Below, piece by piece: positions 1-11,689 of a DNA stretch of 64,000 nt (its first letter is position 1; each line of letters starts with the position of its first letter). The DNA comes from Gautieria morchelliformis (Eukaryota; Basidiomycota; Agaricomycetes; Gomphales; Gomphaceae): NCBI GenBank assembly GCA_015179125.1, contig WHVA01000075.1, positions 1 to 64,000 of the forward strand, given 5' to 3'. Under the pieces are notes generated by a model. It saw only the letters and a program-made list of their open reading frames with translations, was not told the origin of the DNA and ran no database searches. Made by a program: the position numbers and the translations under genes.

Positions 1-319
1 ACCGCCGGGTGGGCCCCTGAGGGCCGCCTGGAGGTGGTCCTGGTGGAGGTGGTGGTGGTGGAGCTGGGCGTCGGAATGACGCTGCTGTTTGTTCGCCGCT
101 GCTACGCGTCGAGTTTCCATCATAGTCGGGATTGTCGTCAGGATTAGCGTCGGGAACTTCTTCGAAGCGTTGCGGAATAGCATCGGAGAGCTCATCGTCT
201 GCACGAGAGCTGCCGGAGGGTTCCATGTGCCTTGGTGCTGCAGATCTAAGACTGCCAAAATAAGAGAGAGCTTCGACAGCTCCTGCTCGAGCTGAAGTAG
301 CTGTGGTACGAGGAGGCAT
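1..319 (-). CDS. Gypsy element 1, gag N-terminus (cut by window edge)
   Basis: Reading on the minus strand from an ATG at 319 the frame stays open to the window edge, about 106 codons. The product begins MPPRTTATSARAGAVEAL, then has an acidic stretch and a proline/glycine-rich run near the edge. This composition is typical of the start of a basidiomycete Gypsy gag polyprotein, which forms the particle that packages element RNA in the cytoplasm. It begins 34 bp inside the LTR at 353-1050 and in the same orientation, which supports the assignment; the rest lies to the left of the window. No zinc knuckle is visible yet, so gag is inferred from position and composition. Confidence 0.6.
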   Translation of the reverse strand, partial: MPPRTTATSARAGAVEALSYFGSLRSAAPRHMEPSGSSRADDELSDAIPQRFEEVPDANPDDNPDYDGNSTRSSGEQTAASFRRPAPPPPPPPGPPPGGPQGPTRR

Positions 320-352
320 AGCGGTAGTTATCAGGTGGGAATCAGATAATAC

Positions 353-1050
353 TGTTAAGTATCGGAATTCCCGGAGGTTGGAACTGGAAAAGACAACGGC
401 TTCAACTTATGTGTTGCACCCCTGATGGACTACCATCCTAAGTATTTCGGAATTGACTTGCGGATATCGGAAAAGGCGGAAGGAAGAACGAAGTACCGAG
501 GGTCGGAGAACAAAGGTCGGAGGAGGCGGAAGAGGCGGAGGACAGGGGATCGAGAGCGGAGGGAGACAAGACTAGCAAAACTTGCTGTGCTAAGAACAGG
601 AGACAGTGCAAAGGGAATCACATAAATTCGATTATCTGATTGCAGACACGGAGACATACATGAGGGGTTTTATACAAAGAGCAGAAACAACAGGTAATGG
701 TATGATACTAAGCAAGTTCCAGAGAGTGCAGGAATCGGATAGACATACGGGGCAAGTAACTACTGCGGAACAATGGGGTGACAAGGGGGGTGCAGGGTAG
801 GGTAAGTACAATGGCAAAGAAGAAGGCGAGTAAGTACAATAGGCATCGGAAGAAGCGGAACCATGGAAATGGTATCTTGCTGTGCTCAGGGTTGAGTACA
901 GGGGCCGGTATCTGGAGGTGGCCAGGGGTACTGAAAGAACAAGGGGTCGAGGTAGAGGGTTGCGGATGTTGCAGATGTCGGAATAGAGTTGGAGGTGGTG
1001 CGGAGGATATGCGGAGGTGGCGGAGATGGTTGATCGGAACAGTCGTAATA
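353..1050 (-). repeat. 5' LTR of Gypsy element 1
   Basis: Read on the minus strand this segment has the same termini and internal blocks as the solo LTR at 38744-39433 and the LTR at 17008-17632. One end is TGTTAAG/CTTAACA, and the distal end is decayed (TATTACG where the other copy has TGTTACG). It holds a TATAAAA box followed by a conserved block. It is about 698 bp. The gag start lies directly inside it, so it is the 5' LTR of an element running off the left edge. The flank at 1051 enters the Plavaka gene. The outer target duplication cannot be checked because the other LTR is outside the window. Confidence 0.75.
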
Positions 1051-2269
1051 AATCTGCTATACGTAACCAGCCAAGCCAAGGTGCATTTATCCTAGTTGGA
1101 TTCATACCTGTTTGCAAATTTGGAAAGACTGAATTCCCAAACAACACCAAGGATGAGAAGATGCCTGGTCTATTACAGGCAAGGTTGTTTCATCAGTGCA
1201 TGTCAATCATTACAGAAACCCTCAAGGATGCAGGCAAAAAGCCCATTCGTATGCCAGATACAAAGGGGGATCTCCGCTGGTTTCTGATTTTTCTAGTCCT
1301 CTATCTTGCAGATAAAGAGGAGCAAAATCTAATAGCATGCCTTGGAAAGAACTCATGCATAACATGCTTGGCTGAAACCAAGGATTTGGGAAATCATGAA
1401 ATCTGTGATGTTCGTACTGGGAATGCTATCCTAAGCAAGATACAAAGTGTCCGTGACACTGTTGGTCCAGATGCAGATACATGGACCTTTATTATGGCAG
1501 CTATCAGTGTGCAACTAAGTGGGGTAGAGCATCCATTCTGGAAAGACTTGCCACACACTGATATTTGCCAAGTTATTTGCAATGATGTTCTCCATGGAAT
1601 TCATAAGGCTTTCAATGACCACACTGCCAAATGGTGTAGGAATATTGGTGGGGATTATCAAATTGACAAGCGATTCTGTCGCCTCCCAAAGCAGCATGGA
1701 TTCAGACATTTTTCTTCAGGCATATCCAAGATTTCTCAGTGGTCAGGAAGAGAATGGAAAGATCTTGAAAGGAACTTCCTCCCAGTAATCTATGGAGTTG
1801 TTAAAAGCGATATCATCCAGGCAGTCAGAGCTGAACTGGACTTCATTTTTACTGCACAATGGAAACACCTGAGTGAAGGGGACCTACAACGTCTTTCAGA
1901 GTTTGATCAAATCTATGATATCCATCAAGAAGCTTTTGTCAGGGATGGTGCCAAGTCAAGAGAGGGGAGGATAATTGGGCAATACCTAAAAAGCATAGTC
2001 GAAAACATTATGCTGATAATATATGATGGGCTGGTGCAACAAACAATTATAACACTGAGATATCAGAGCGTTATCACATTGATATGGTCAAGTGGGCATT
2101 TGAACATACAAATCAGAAGGAATATCTTGCCCAAATGATCCTTTGGTTAACACGTCAGGACAAGATTCGACAGCGGTCACTTTATTTCCATTGGATTGAC
2201 AATGACTGGTCCGACAACAATATTGAGACTGGAAACATGATAGGCCTACAAGTTGAAAATCATGATGCA

Positions 2270-2307
<38 letters not shown>
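2270..2307 (+). repeat. GAT trinucleotide repeat coding poly-Asp
   Basis: About a dozen tandem GAT codons lie in the Plavaka reading frame and encode an aspartate run. A simple repeat in an acidic linker between the transposase core and its C-terminal region. Confidence 0.9.
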
Positions 2308-2345
2308 GGCTATCATACAACCAGATGTAGTGGGAGATACTGAGG

Positions 2346-2355
2346 GAGTTCAATC

Positions 2356-2358
<3 letters not shown>
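2346..2358. repeat. Target-site duplication of LINE A (left)
   Basis: The 13-bp sequence GAGTTCAATCTAT directly precedes the poly(T) of LINE A and recurs at 15208-15220 directly after its 5' end. This proves a target-primed insertion into the Plavaka gene. Confidence 0.95.
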
Positions 2359-2392
<34 letters not shown>

Positions 2393-2677
2393 CCAATTTT
2401 TCGTCTTTTGGGGTGTAGCCCTATGTAAGACGTTGCTACAGTTTGCGTCCCCGCCAGGTATCCTAGCTTGCCTTTCTTTCTCTATCTCCGCTTGTGCTCC
2501 TTGGGCGAGGCCCTGGGCGATTCCGTGCCTGTGGTGGCGGGGTGAGATGCGTGCGTTGCTCGCGGTGCGTTCTTTTTCGGGTTTCCTGATCGTCTTCTCT
2601 TTCTCCTCGTTTTCCGTCTCTCTGTTTTGGTTCCTAGTTGTCCTCTTCCACTCTCCTGCCTGTTCCCCGCCTTTCCC

Positions 2678-5600
2678 TTATCGTCCCTCCTCTCCCCTCG
2701 TCGTAGTTTCTCCTTGAATCCCTCCGAAACGTTCCGTGTCCCTTATGTACCTGAACAGTGGTTTCATTGCCCTCGGCTTTGCGAGTAGAGTATTCGCCGC
2801 TCTAGCCCCTCTCTTTAGCACTGCCTCTAGCTTCTCGCGCGCTCTGCTGTACGCCGGGCACCTGAAAAGAAAATGGTGCACCGTCTCGTCGGCGCCCCTG
2901 CACTTCGCACATGTGGGTGAGTCTGCCTTGCCGATCCTGTGTAAGTGCTTGTTGAGAGCTACGTGGCCGGTCCTTATCTGTATGAGCAGGGCGGCCTGTT
3001 TGCGTGCCAGTCCGTCTGTCAGTCGTGTGAAGGCCGCTGATGGCATGGTCCTGTCGATCTTGTGCGCCATGGTCGCCCTTGGAGATTTGGCGAAGAGGTC
3101 CTTTGATCTGCGCTTGAGTTCTTTCTGGTGCTTCTGCAGTTCAGCCGATCTGCTAATTGGCATTAGCCCTCTGCACTCTATCGGGATGAATCTTTCCTCG
3201 CTGCTGTCCCCCTTCGCTGCTTTCTTCGCCTCCTGGTCTGCCCTCTCGTTTCCTCTGATCCCCTTGTGTCCTGGTGTCCATCTTATGCATATCGTGGAAC
3301 CTGGCTGTGCTTCTATGACTCCCTCTAGCTGTCTGTGGAGGGCGTCGACTAAGTACTGGGCAGACATCTGTTTCTCTCTCCTCGTGGTCAGTATTGCCGC
3401 TTGACTGTCCATACCAATCATGTAACTGCCGCTCCGCTTGCTGTTCAGTAGCTTTGCCCCCATCGTGGCTCCCACCAGCTCTGCCTCGAACACGGTGTGC
3501 TCTTCTTCGGGGTCCAGGTAGAGCCGTACTGCGCGTTCCTCCCTTCCGTTCCTGTATAGCACCGCTGCTGCGCCAACCCCTCCGTCGATGCAGGAGCCGT
3601 CCGAGTATATTTGAACCTCTGCCGTGTCGCTGTCCAGCTCGGCAATGGCTTTCTTCTCGTTCTCCGGTATTCGAATCTGGGAGGCCGGCTCCCACTTTGG
3701 CCCTCGTACTACCGTGTATATTTTTTCCATCTCTTTCGGCCTGAGCTGGTATGCATGCAGAATCTCGTGTAGCAAGGTCCGGTGCTTTCTGACGTATCTC
3801 GAGGCAGCGTGGTTGATTCTAGGGGTTAATGGGTGTGTTTCTGGGAGGCAGGCGAGTCTGGTAGCGGCTCTGTGTATTAGCTTATCTACCAGCAGCTGGA
3901 ACGGCAGTAAGTTCGCATGCGCATCTAATGTGTCACTCGCCGTGGTCCTCATGGCCCCTGTTATTGCGAGGGCTGCCTGCCTTTGTACCCTGGCTAGCTT
4001 ATTAATGTGACCCTTTGTGCCTTTGTTGCTCGCGGTACCTGGGATCAGGAACACGTCAGCGGCGTACAATAGTTTGGGGACTGCGACCGCCAGGTAGTAC
4101 TGGCGCATGTGCTTAGCTGGCACCCCTCTCGATGGCTTCGCAAGTCTCCGGTACTGTTCTATGAACTTGCTCCCCTTCTGGAGCGCGTAATTGGTCTGCT
4201 CCTTATAACGGAGCTCTTGGTCGACAAGTATTCTGAGGAACTTGTGGGACTGCACCGGCTTTATGACATGCTCTCCGATCGATATGGAGGGCCTGGGAGC
4301 GGGTCTGGTTTTCTTGGCCTTGCTTGGATCAGCCTCGCGTCGTCTGGTCAGGCCTATGAGCCCGAATTTTTCTATCACGAAGGTGCAGTCGTGCTTCCTC
4401 GCCCATTCTTGTGCTCCCCCGGGCCTGGTCATCATGTTCTGTAGCTTTTGGAATGCTTCTCCCAGGTCCGCTCCCTCGGCCATCAACGTTGTGTCATCGC
4501 CAAATCCCACGCAGTCCTCGCCCCTCTTCTTGTCGGCGACTTCGAGCAAATCTGCGTTGTAGTACTGATACGCGATCGCGGACAAGGGGCATCCTTGATC
4601 CATGCCGCGATTTATTTCGATCATGGGGGTGCTGTAGTCGTCGAATTGCACTGAGGTTAGCCTCCCCTGGACCTTTCTGCCAATCCACTCGGTGTATTCT
4701 TTAGGTACCCCTCGCTGTCGCATGTTGTGGATCAATTGTGGTAAGGTTATGCTGGGGAAGGCTCCCTTTATGTCAAGGAACAACATTCCCATCACTCTTC
4801 CCTTTCGCCATGCGTCTTTCGCTGCTCCCGTCACGTAGTGAAGCGCATCTGTTGTGGACCGTCCTGGCCGGCACCCGAAGTGGTTGTCCGGTAATAGGAG
4901 GTATCTTTCCGTCATTTTGACTAGGTCTTCAGCGACGCATGCGGACAAGACTTTTCCTAGGGTGTCTAGGAGTGCTATCGGTCTATAGGCTCCGGGGGCG
5001 GTGTAATCTTTTTTCCGGGTTTTCTGAGAACTTTCGTAATTGAGTCCCTCCACTCCGGTGGGTATATCTTCAGCGCGAAGGTGGCTCGGAATAGAGGGCC
5101 TATGAAGGGGAGAATAACATCAGTACACTGTTTCAGTACAGAGTTGGGGATACCGTTGGCTCCTGGCGCCTTGAATGAGTTTAGCCTCTCTATCGCTCTT
5201 CTGATCTGACTGTCCGGAATTCCCTCGTATTCGAATGCTGCCGGGGGATATGCGTGGTCGTCTGGGGCTGGCGTGGGGTTGTTTGTCGTTGCAGGGAAGA
5301 AGGTTGTGAAGAGCATCTGCGCCTTGTCGTCGTTCGTTTCTGCTTTCCATTTTGAGCCGTCTCGATGCTTGGCGGTGAGTGTTGGTACTCGGGCTCTGCC
5401 TCCGTCTGTTGGATCAGCTGACGCATATTTGTGCGCTGTCCACACTGTTGTCTGGTTGGTCCTCTCGAGGAAGTCCTCCCAGTGCTCTTTTTTTGACTTT
5501 TCTATCGCCTCAGAGTATCTGTTGCGCGCGTCTCTGTATTGCAGGTGTGTCGCGTGTTCTAGATCATCTCTGTGCGCGTAGGACTTCCTGCCTGCCTGTC

Positions 5601-6051
5601 TCGCTGCCTTCCTTTTTAGGGAGAGGTCTCTCGACCACCATCGCTTCATGAACGGCGATGGTTTTGTTATGGGCACCATCTCAGCTGTCACTCCTGTTAT
5701 GTGGTCAGTGATCGCTCTGAGGTTGTAATAGAAATGTTGCTCGTCTATGGGGGTCGGTGCCGGTATTGCCTCTCTGAGCCTCCCTTCTAGTGTTTCGCTG
5801 AACCGTTTCCAGTCTACTAGCCTGTAGTTCCTTCTCTCTGGTGGAGCGGCCTCCATGGTTGTGACCTCGAGGGTAGTGTCGATCGGGTAGTGGTCGGTTT
5901 TGGTGGGTAGTTCCTCAGGCACTGCGTAACAATATATTAGTCGCTCGACCAATTCAGAAGATATGAAGACGTTATCGGTGCGTGTGTTGTTTCCCGTTGA
6001 CATAGCTCGGAGTGTCGGGATGCCTTTTGGAAGTGCCATCTGTAAGTCCCA
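2678..6051 (-). pseudogene. LINE A ORF2, 3' part: end of endonuclease, RT, RNase H
   Basis: The frame resumes at 6051, right after the Helitron, with DLQMALPKGIPTLRAM and the endonuclease end (TDHYPIDTT, the SDHxP-type motif). The reverse transcriptase follows with YRPIALLDTLGKVLS, FGCRPGRSTTDA, LFLDIKGAFPS and the active-site box FGDDTTLM. RNase H motifs are IYSDGSC, FEAELVGA, MDSQAA and GNERADQEAKKA. A final CAKCR...H...C motif lies close to the stop at 2678. A one-base loss in an A run near 5013 shifts the frame between the endonuclease/linker and the RT. The Helitron insertion separates this part from the start codon at 13368. The enzyme would nick target DNA and copy element RNA at the site. 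Confidence 0.9.
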
Positions 6052-6083
6052 CTAGCCAATAGACCCGTGCTTCGCACCAGGTT
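6052..6083 (-). other. Helitron 3' terminus with hairpin
   Basis: Read on the minus strand, ACCTGGTGC and GCACGGGT can pair around a GAA loop; a spacer of a few bases and the terminal CTAG follow. This is the standard 3' termination structure of Helitrons, which marks the end of rolling-circle transfer. Confidence 0.88.
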
Positions 6084-6179
6084 ATTTAGGGTTAACATTG
6101 CACATGGGTAGTTAATAGAATCAAAGAATTATTTGGTGAAATGCAACTACATACATTAAATACAAATGGAAATACATAT

Positions 6180-9100
6180 TTAATCAGGCTTCAGCAACAC
6201 TTCTTTGTATACAATATTAGAAGTTTTGTTCCCCTCCCCTAAAAGAATATGGACTCTGTTCCAATTAGTGCCCCTTGACACTGCAACATACAACTGTCCA
6301 TGTGAAAATACCACGTATCGCAAGTCTATGCCTACCGTGCCAAGAGACTGCCCTTGAGACTTGTTGATAGTCATGGCAAAGGCCAGCCTGACAGGAAACT
6401 GGCGACGCTGGAGCTCAAATGGCAATTGGTCTGAGGTGGGTGTCACTGTCATCCTAGGGATAAATGCAGTCTCTCCTGCAAATGGTCCAGAAATGATCCT
6501 CACAAAGAGTACCCTGTTGGTCATATTGATGAGACGCAACCTTGTACCATTGCAGAGTCCACGACCAAGGTCAATATTCCGAAGAAGCATGAGTACCACT
6601 CCAGGTTTAAGCCTGAGTTGAGATGGAGGAAGCCCACCCATGTTGAGTGAGTTAAGATACTCCACAGGATACACATTGCCATCTTCATTTCCTTTGACCG
6701 AGTCTGCACTGGGATAGAGACGCTCATCCCCAGGGAATACATTGAGCACCTCAGCATTAATCTCATCCATTTCCATATTGCGAGGGCAAAGGATGGCACG
6801 TTCCAAAAAGTATTTGTCTTGGAGTGCCTCCCCAGTACCAATGTTAGGATAGATAGCTGCAATGAGATCTGACACCTGTGGTCCACAGATCATGTGCTGA
6901 GGAAGTGTGAATGAATTGTCCAAAGGGAGATCCTTTCCCTGACCAACGTCAGAGAGCCACTGAGCAAATTGTTCACTCTGGGGATCATGAGGGTCGACCC
7001 GCATATTTTGAGTAAGATGGAGGACCTTGACATGATGCCACAAAGGGGATCTTTGGATCGAAGCACCCACGATCTCCTCCTTGTTACCTCGAGGAACAAC
7101 AGGCAGAGTTTGCTGGAAATCTCCACCCCAAGCCACAGTAATACCACCGAATGGACGCTCTGGACGCTCTAGGACATCCCTGCAGGTTCTGTCGACAGCT
7201 TCAACTACATGACGATGCTGCATAGGCACCTCATCCCATATGATCAAATGGACCTGCTTGAGAAGTTCTGCCAGTGGTGAGCCTCTTTTGATGTCACATA
7301 GAGAACCCTCATGAATCAGAATTGGTATCTTGAGCATAGCATGTGATGTTCTGCCCCCAATCAGAAGCAATGCTGCAATTCCTGAAGATGCAATGCATAG
7401 GACAATAAGGCCCCTTCCTCTGATAGAATGAGCCAGGGTATTCCAGGTAAAGGTTTTGCCTGTACCACCGGGGCCATTGACAAAGAACAGAAGACCCTCT
7501 CCATTTATGGCTGAATGGAGGATCTCATCATGGACACGCCTCTGTTCTGCATTAAGCTTGTCAATATTGGTGGCAGCTTTTTCCAGCTCTGTAGCTGGGT
7601 CATAGTCCCGCTGCTCAGCTATCCAACGGTTCCCTACCAATCCCTCCCAGTGCCCCATTATCTGTGGCATATCTGGGAACTCATCCAGAGACTTCCCCCC
7701 CTGACGTATGATCTTGTCAATGAGAAAGAGACCAAAGTCATAGATTTGATCATTGGTAGGATGGTGAATGCCATGCCTATTTTGAAGCTGATGCTCCAGG
7801 TCATCACAAATACACTCCCGAAACTCCTCCCAGATTTGAGCAGGCTGAGCAGGGTTACACCGAAGGAGAATAGTGACAAATAACCTCCTGAGCTGGAAAC
7901 CTGTTTGTATATGTGCAGCCTCCTGAAGACACTGTGTCCACTCCGAATCATCTTCTAAGAGACCCCTTGCCAGGCATGCAGCCTTGTAAGTAGGACAAAT
8001 GACACCATCAAATGATCTAAGCTCCTCAAATGACATTGCTCCTCTGACAACTGTAAGGAGGGTTCGCAAGTAAAAGCGCTCTCCAGAGGCTGGACTTGCA
8101 AAATGAAGGCGACCGAGACTGAAACCCTGCTGGCGAGGTTTCCACCGCTTGGGTGACTTCTCCCAGACATAGTGCTCAGGAAATTCCACATAGAGCCATT
8201 CACGTGCCTCAGGATATCTGTGATTGGCTTCAAAATAGGCCATGAGCATGGTCTTAGCACCATCTGCCCTTTGCAAAACCATGCCTGGATCCATATGAGG
8301 ATCAAATATCACATTGTGCTGGCCTGGCAAATGGACTGGAAGTGCCATAACAGCAGGGACCTGAACATGCATTTTATATTCCAGCAGTCTCCAAGCACCT
8401 TCATGTGAGCTGACATAGCGTGCATCGAGGTACTGTTTAACCTCATCCCTCTCCTTATTAATGGCCATTGTGGTCCTGTCGGGCCCCTTGTACATATACT
8501 TGTGAATGTACTTGATAGAGCGCACATTGAAAGTGGGTTCCACATTAATATGGCATTCAAATTCCAAGAGGAGGGTGGGACAATAGGGAACCACGTCGCG
8601 GTTGTCCATGATGTTGCCTCTGACATTATGCTGTCTGCCATCATTAGGATGGCGATACTGTGGATAGCCATCTTCAGTGACAGATGTCACCTCACGAAAT
8701 TCCTTTGGGAAATGTTTAGAACACTTGCCCTCTGTCATGCAAGAAGCCCGAGGACGCGCTTGTCCACAGGGGCCATGAGTCATTAGATCACAAACTAATT
8801 TGTAGAGCCTTGGATGCTCTTGCTGATCAGGAAAGACAGCCCAAACCAAAGCATCCACAGCTTCCGGTGTCCTGATCTTATCCTCCTCTTTAAACCATAT
8901 AAGAAGGTGCATATGAGGGAGCCCCCGCTTCTGGAATTCGATCACATGGACACGTGCGACTGCGCGACCAAGGATACCATCCTTCATGATACGTTTGATC
9001 AATTGCTCCTTCTTGAGATGAAAAACCCTTGCAACCAAGTCAGGACGATCACTGGGAGTCTGGCCTGGCTTGAGAGCATCTTTGATTTCCTTCCACTGGG

Positions 9101-10997
9101 GGTTTGCTGTCATTGTCACAAAGATATCTGCTGGACCATGCTTCCTAGTGATCGCCATTGAATTTTGAAAATTCTCATTCATATCCCTGGCGCTCCCAGT
9201 AAATGTAGCAGGCAAGATGACCTTTTTTCCCAAGTTAGCTGGATTGGGCTGATTGTCCTCAGGTCCAAATGTATCAATCATCTGATTGTAGACCTCAGCC
9301 CGCAGCTCATGTTGATGGTATTTGATCCAATTTAGCTTCTGCTGTTCAGTCGCTGCCCAAGCATCCACAATGTATTGCTGAAAGAGCTTGCCAGCCAGGA
9401 AGAGAGTTTCAGCTTCACCCTCCCTCGGAAAAAGACGATAACGATAGTATTTTGACATGGTCACACGCCTGTCACTTGAAGGGTCCTCCCCCTCCCCCTC
9501 CTCCTCCTGGCCTTGTTGTGGAAGAGCTTGGCCTATCCGTGGAATGTCCCAATCCCAGCCTGATTCACCTCTGGGAAAGAGAAGGACATAGTGTAGTGGT
9601 GCATACAATGCATGCTCAGCCTGAATTCGTTGCAGTTCTCCACCTCTAAGCTGAATGACAATGTCTCTAGTGCCTCCAGGCACACCTTCTCCAGGGAGCA
9701 CAATGGCAATCTCATCCGCTGTAGGAATATTATATCTTCTCTGGTCTGTATGTGCTCTGTAGGTGAGTCTGGCCTCCACAGTCAACCTATCTGGCTGGTT
9801 CCTAAGCCTTTCCATCGCCTGCTGATAGATGGGAACCAATGGATTGTGAGCCTGCATCATTTCCTGGAGGTCACTTAAAACATCTGAATCCAAAGGATCA
9901 AATCTGTTATTGACCTCCCTACGCCGCAAAGCCTCTGCTGGATCATAAAAGTAGAGCTGCGCATAGCTGGGTTTCCTATCCTGACCCTCAGCAGGAAGAA
10001 GAGCGCCATGAATATGATAGAGGCCTCCCTGAATTTTGAAGACATATGGCCCAGGTCTATTCACGACCTTGTGATCTATGTTCACTCCCACAGAGACAAA
10101 TGCCAGTGCAGCATTATAGTTCCGAATCTTTTCCCTAAACTGTTTGCCACGCCTGTCTTGGCTGGCCAAAAGAGTCTTTAATGGTTCTGGAGGTTCCATC
10201 AACAATTCAAGGTGTATCTGGCCCTTTGAACAACATATACCAAATTTGGGCTCGGCAATAGTAGACTTGGTCAGACGCTCTGCCTTCCAATGCCATGCTT
10301 TACATTTTGGGCATTTGTTATCCATAGCACCAAGGTCATGAGGTGCAATCTGTTGTTCAATCAAAGGGCGACGTGCTAGTGGAAGGTTTCTTAAAGGCAT
10401 TGGTGGAGGCAGTGGAAGTGGAGGGGGCTGAGGAGGAGCAGGTGGATGCAGAGGCTGTGGAGGCACAGGGGGCCCTGGAGGCAGAGGCACCGGTTGTTGT
10501 GGTGCAGGCTGCTGCTGGAGTGGCCTTTGATCTGGGAGAGGTTCAGGGTGTCGTGCACGCCGTCGTCCCTGTCTCTGTTGTGCCAGAGGTCTAGGATTGA
10601 TATTAGCAGCCTGGGCCCGCAACGCAGCTACCGCTGCAGAGCCTACAGGGACAGGAGGAGGAGGTGCTATCTGGGCATTAGCAGCCTGGGCCTGCAATGC
10701 CGCTACTGCTGCAGAGCCTACAGGAACAGGTGGCGGTGCTAACAGGGGATGTCTCTGACGCACAGGTGCCAGAGGCATATCAGCTAACTGTTCCTGTATG
10801 GCACGTACAGCATCCCGAGGACTTAGATCAGGTGGAATGGCATTTGAAGGTCCAGCCACAGGAGGCCAAGGAATTGCATTGTTCTGAGGGAGTAGAGGTC
10901 GAGGAAATGGCTGAGGAGGTGGAGGGTCAGGATTTCGAAGACGTTCTTGAGCTGCAGCGAGAGCCCTATCCCGACGACGCACAGAAGGGGACGTCAT
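6180..10997 (-). CDS. Helitron Rep/helicase (HUH endonuclease + PIF1-like helicase)
   Basis: A single uninterrupted frame of about 1605 codons from an ATG at 10997 to TAA at 6180. Residues 1-220 are low-complexity and rich in Pro, Gln and Ala. A Cys pair (CPKC) follows. The Rep domain has the HUH motif GLPHMHLLIW near residue 690 and the YIHKYMYKG tyrosine motif near residue 830. The SF1 helicase has Walker A GPGGTGKTF near residue 1175, IIWDEVPM, and late motifs NKSQGQSLG and YVAVSRGTN. The protein would nick one strand, stay bound through tyrosine and unwind DNA for rolling-circle transposition in the nucleus. The frame stays open upstream of the ATG to about 11064, where a candidate intron (11065-11121, GTGAGT donor, CTGAC branch site, AG acceptor) could join a 5' exon. 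The chosen start is therefore provisional. Confidence 0.93.
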   Translation of the reverse strand: MTSPSVRRRDRALAAAQERLRNPDPPPPQPFPRPLLPQNNAIPWPPVAGPSNAIPPDLSPRDAVRAIQEQLADMPLAPVRQRHPLLAPPPVPVGSAAVAALQAQAANAQIAPPPPVPVGSAAVAALRAQAANINPRPLAQQRQGRRRARHPEPLPDQRPLQQQPAPQQPVPLPPGPPVPPQPLHPPAPPQPPPLPLPPPMPLRNLPLARRPLIEQQIAPHDLGAMDNKCPKCKAWHWKAERLTKSTIAEPKFGICCSKGQIHLELLMEPPEPLKTLLASQDRRGKQFREKIRNYNAALAFVSVGVNIDHKVVNRPGPYVFKIQGGLYHIHGALLPAEGQDRKPSYAQLYFYDPAEALRRREVNNRFDPLDSDVLSDLQEMMQAHNPLVPIYQQAMERLRNQPDRLTVEARLTYRAHTDQRRYNIPTADEIAIVLPGEGVPGGTRDIVIQLRGGELQRIQAEHALYAPLHYVLLFPRGESGWDWDIPRIGQALPQQGQEEEGEGEDPSSDRRVTMSKYYRYRLFPREGEAETLFLAGKLFQQYIVDAWAATEQQKLNWIKYHQHELRAEVYNQMIDTFGPEDNQPNPANLGKKVILPATFTGSARDMNENFQNSMAITRKHGPADIFVTMTANPQWKEIKDALKPGQTPSDRPDLVARVFHLKKEQLIKRIMKDGILGRAVARVHVIEFQKRGLPHMHLLIWFKEEDKIRTPEAVDALVWAVFPDQQEHPRLYKLVCDLMTHGPCGQARPRASCMTEGKCSKHFPKEFREVTSVTEDGYPQYRHPNDGRQHNVRGNIMDNRDVVPYCPTLLLEFECHINVEPTFNVRSIKYIHKYMYKGPDRTTMAINKERDEVKQYLDARYVSSHEGAWRLLEYKMHVQVPAVMALPVHLPGQHNVIFDPHMDPGMVLQRADGAKTMLMAYFEANHRYPEAREWLYVEFPEHYVWEKSPKRWKPRQQGFSLGRLHFASPASGERFYLRTLLTVVRGAMSFEELRSFDGVICPTYKAACLARGLLEDDSEWTQCLQEAAHIQTGFQLRRLFVTILLRCNPAQPAQIWEEFRECICDDLEHQLQNRHGIHHPTNDQIYDFGLFLIDKIIRQGGKSLDEFPDMPQIMGHWEGLVGNRWIAEQRDYDPATELEKAATNIDKLNAEQRRVHDEILHSAINGEGLLFFVNGPGGTGKTFTWNTLAHSIRGRGLIVLCIASSGIAALLLIGGRTSHAMLKIPILIHEGSLCDIKRGSPLAELLKQVHLIIWDEVPMQHRHVVEAVDRTCRDVLERPERPFGGITVAWGGDFQQTLPVVPRGNKEEIVGASIQRSPLWHHVKVLHLTQNMRVDPHDPQSEQFAQWLSDVGQGKDLPLDNSFTLPQHMICGPQVSDLIAAIYPNIGTGEALQDKYFLERAILCPRNMEMDEINAEVLNVFPGDERLYPSADSVKGNEDGNVYPVEYLNSLNMGGLPPSQLRLKPGVVLMLLRNIDLGRGLCNGTRLRLINMTNRVLFVRIISGPFAGETAFIPRMTVTPTSDQLPFELQRRQFPVRLAFAMTINKSQGQSLGTVGIDLRYVVFSHGQLYVAVSRGTNWNRVHILLGEGNKTSNIVYKEVLLKPD

Positions 10998-11199
10998 TGG
11001 CAACCGCTGCTGACGCTCCAGAGCACGCTCCTCCTGCCTATCACGCTCTGGTGTAGAGGGCTCCCTTGAATTACAGTCAGTTTCAAATCAAGCCAAATAT
11101 ATATATATAAAGGATACTCACATTTTCACAATGACTGTAGCTCACGACCAACAATAGGGGATGCCAGGGAGGCAGTCAATGTCCACCTAAACCGTCTAA

Positions 11200-11495
11200 A
11201 CCCAATGTGTGCCACCAAACCAATCCCAGTTCACAGACCACACTGGCTAACAGAGTTATAACTCTGGCCGGAATCAAACTGCAATGCAAGCTCCCAGTGC
11301 ACAATCCAACCAACCGACCACCCATCCAAACAAATCCACCACAGATACCAGTGAGGTGGTCAATCCGCCTAAATCCAATGTGCACCACCAAACCAATCCT
11401 AGTCCACAGACCACACTGGAGTTGTAACTCTGGCCAGAATCAAACTGCAATGCAAGCTTCCAGTGCACAATCCAACCAACCAACCACCTCAATCA
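11200..11495. repeat. Two direct repeats in the Helitron 5' region (about 173-bp period)
   Basis: A block with CCACCAAACCAATCC, CACAGACCACACTGG and TAACTCTGGCC occurs at about 11210-11325 and again at about 11383-11490. The copies differ by a few substitutions and short indels. No convincing gene covers it. Confidence 0.8.
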
Positions 11496-11689
11496 CTCTA
11501 GGCAGGACAGAGAGATTAGCACGGCACAAAGCCCAGCAAAAACCAAGGAGGGAAACTAATGGCCAAGTCAACATTAGCTTGAAAATACAACATACAAATG
11601 GCAAAACCATACTGAATAGCTGGGACCGAAAGAAATAGCAAACTGATCAGTTAAGGTCAAACCCAAAATTGGTGCCAAAAAGGAAAATT

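Larger units (their letters stand above)
1051..2358 (+). pseudogene. Plavaka-type transposase, central part (broken)
   Basis: The translation is rich in conserved Plavaka landmarks: LVGFIPVCKFG, then the block HQCMSIITETLKDAGK, a Cys-containing segment (NSCITCLAE), DLPHTDICQVICNDVLHGIH, KWCRNIGGDYQIDKRF, GFRHFSSGISKISQWSGREW and the transition to HIDMVKWAFEHTN and QMILWLTRQDK. Plavaka elements are cut-and-paste DNA transposons common in agaricomycetes, and these blocks form the transposase core. The frame shifts near 2080, and a run of about a dozen aspartates (GAT repeat) follows. The 5' part is missing because Gypsy element 1 is inserted at 1050. The 3' part continues at 15221, after LINE A. 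The element is therefore dead. Confidence 0.8.

Noticed and set aside
425..1095. Several short frames on both strands near the left end
   Set aside because: They lie inside the LTR of Gypsy element 1 and have purine- or Ser/Pro-biased composition from the LTR repeats.
9452..10742. Plus-strand frames opposite the Helitron Rep/helicase N-terminus
   Set aside because: Shadows of the proline-rich coding region, which lacks stops in other frames because of its base composition.
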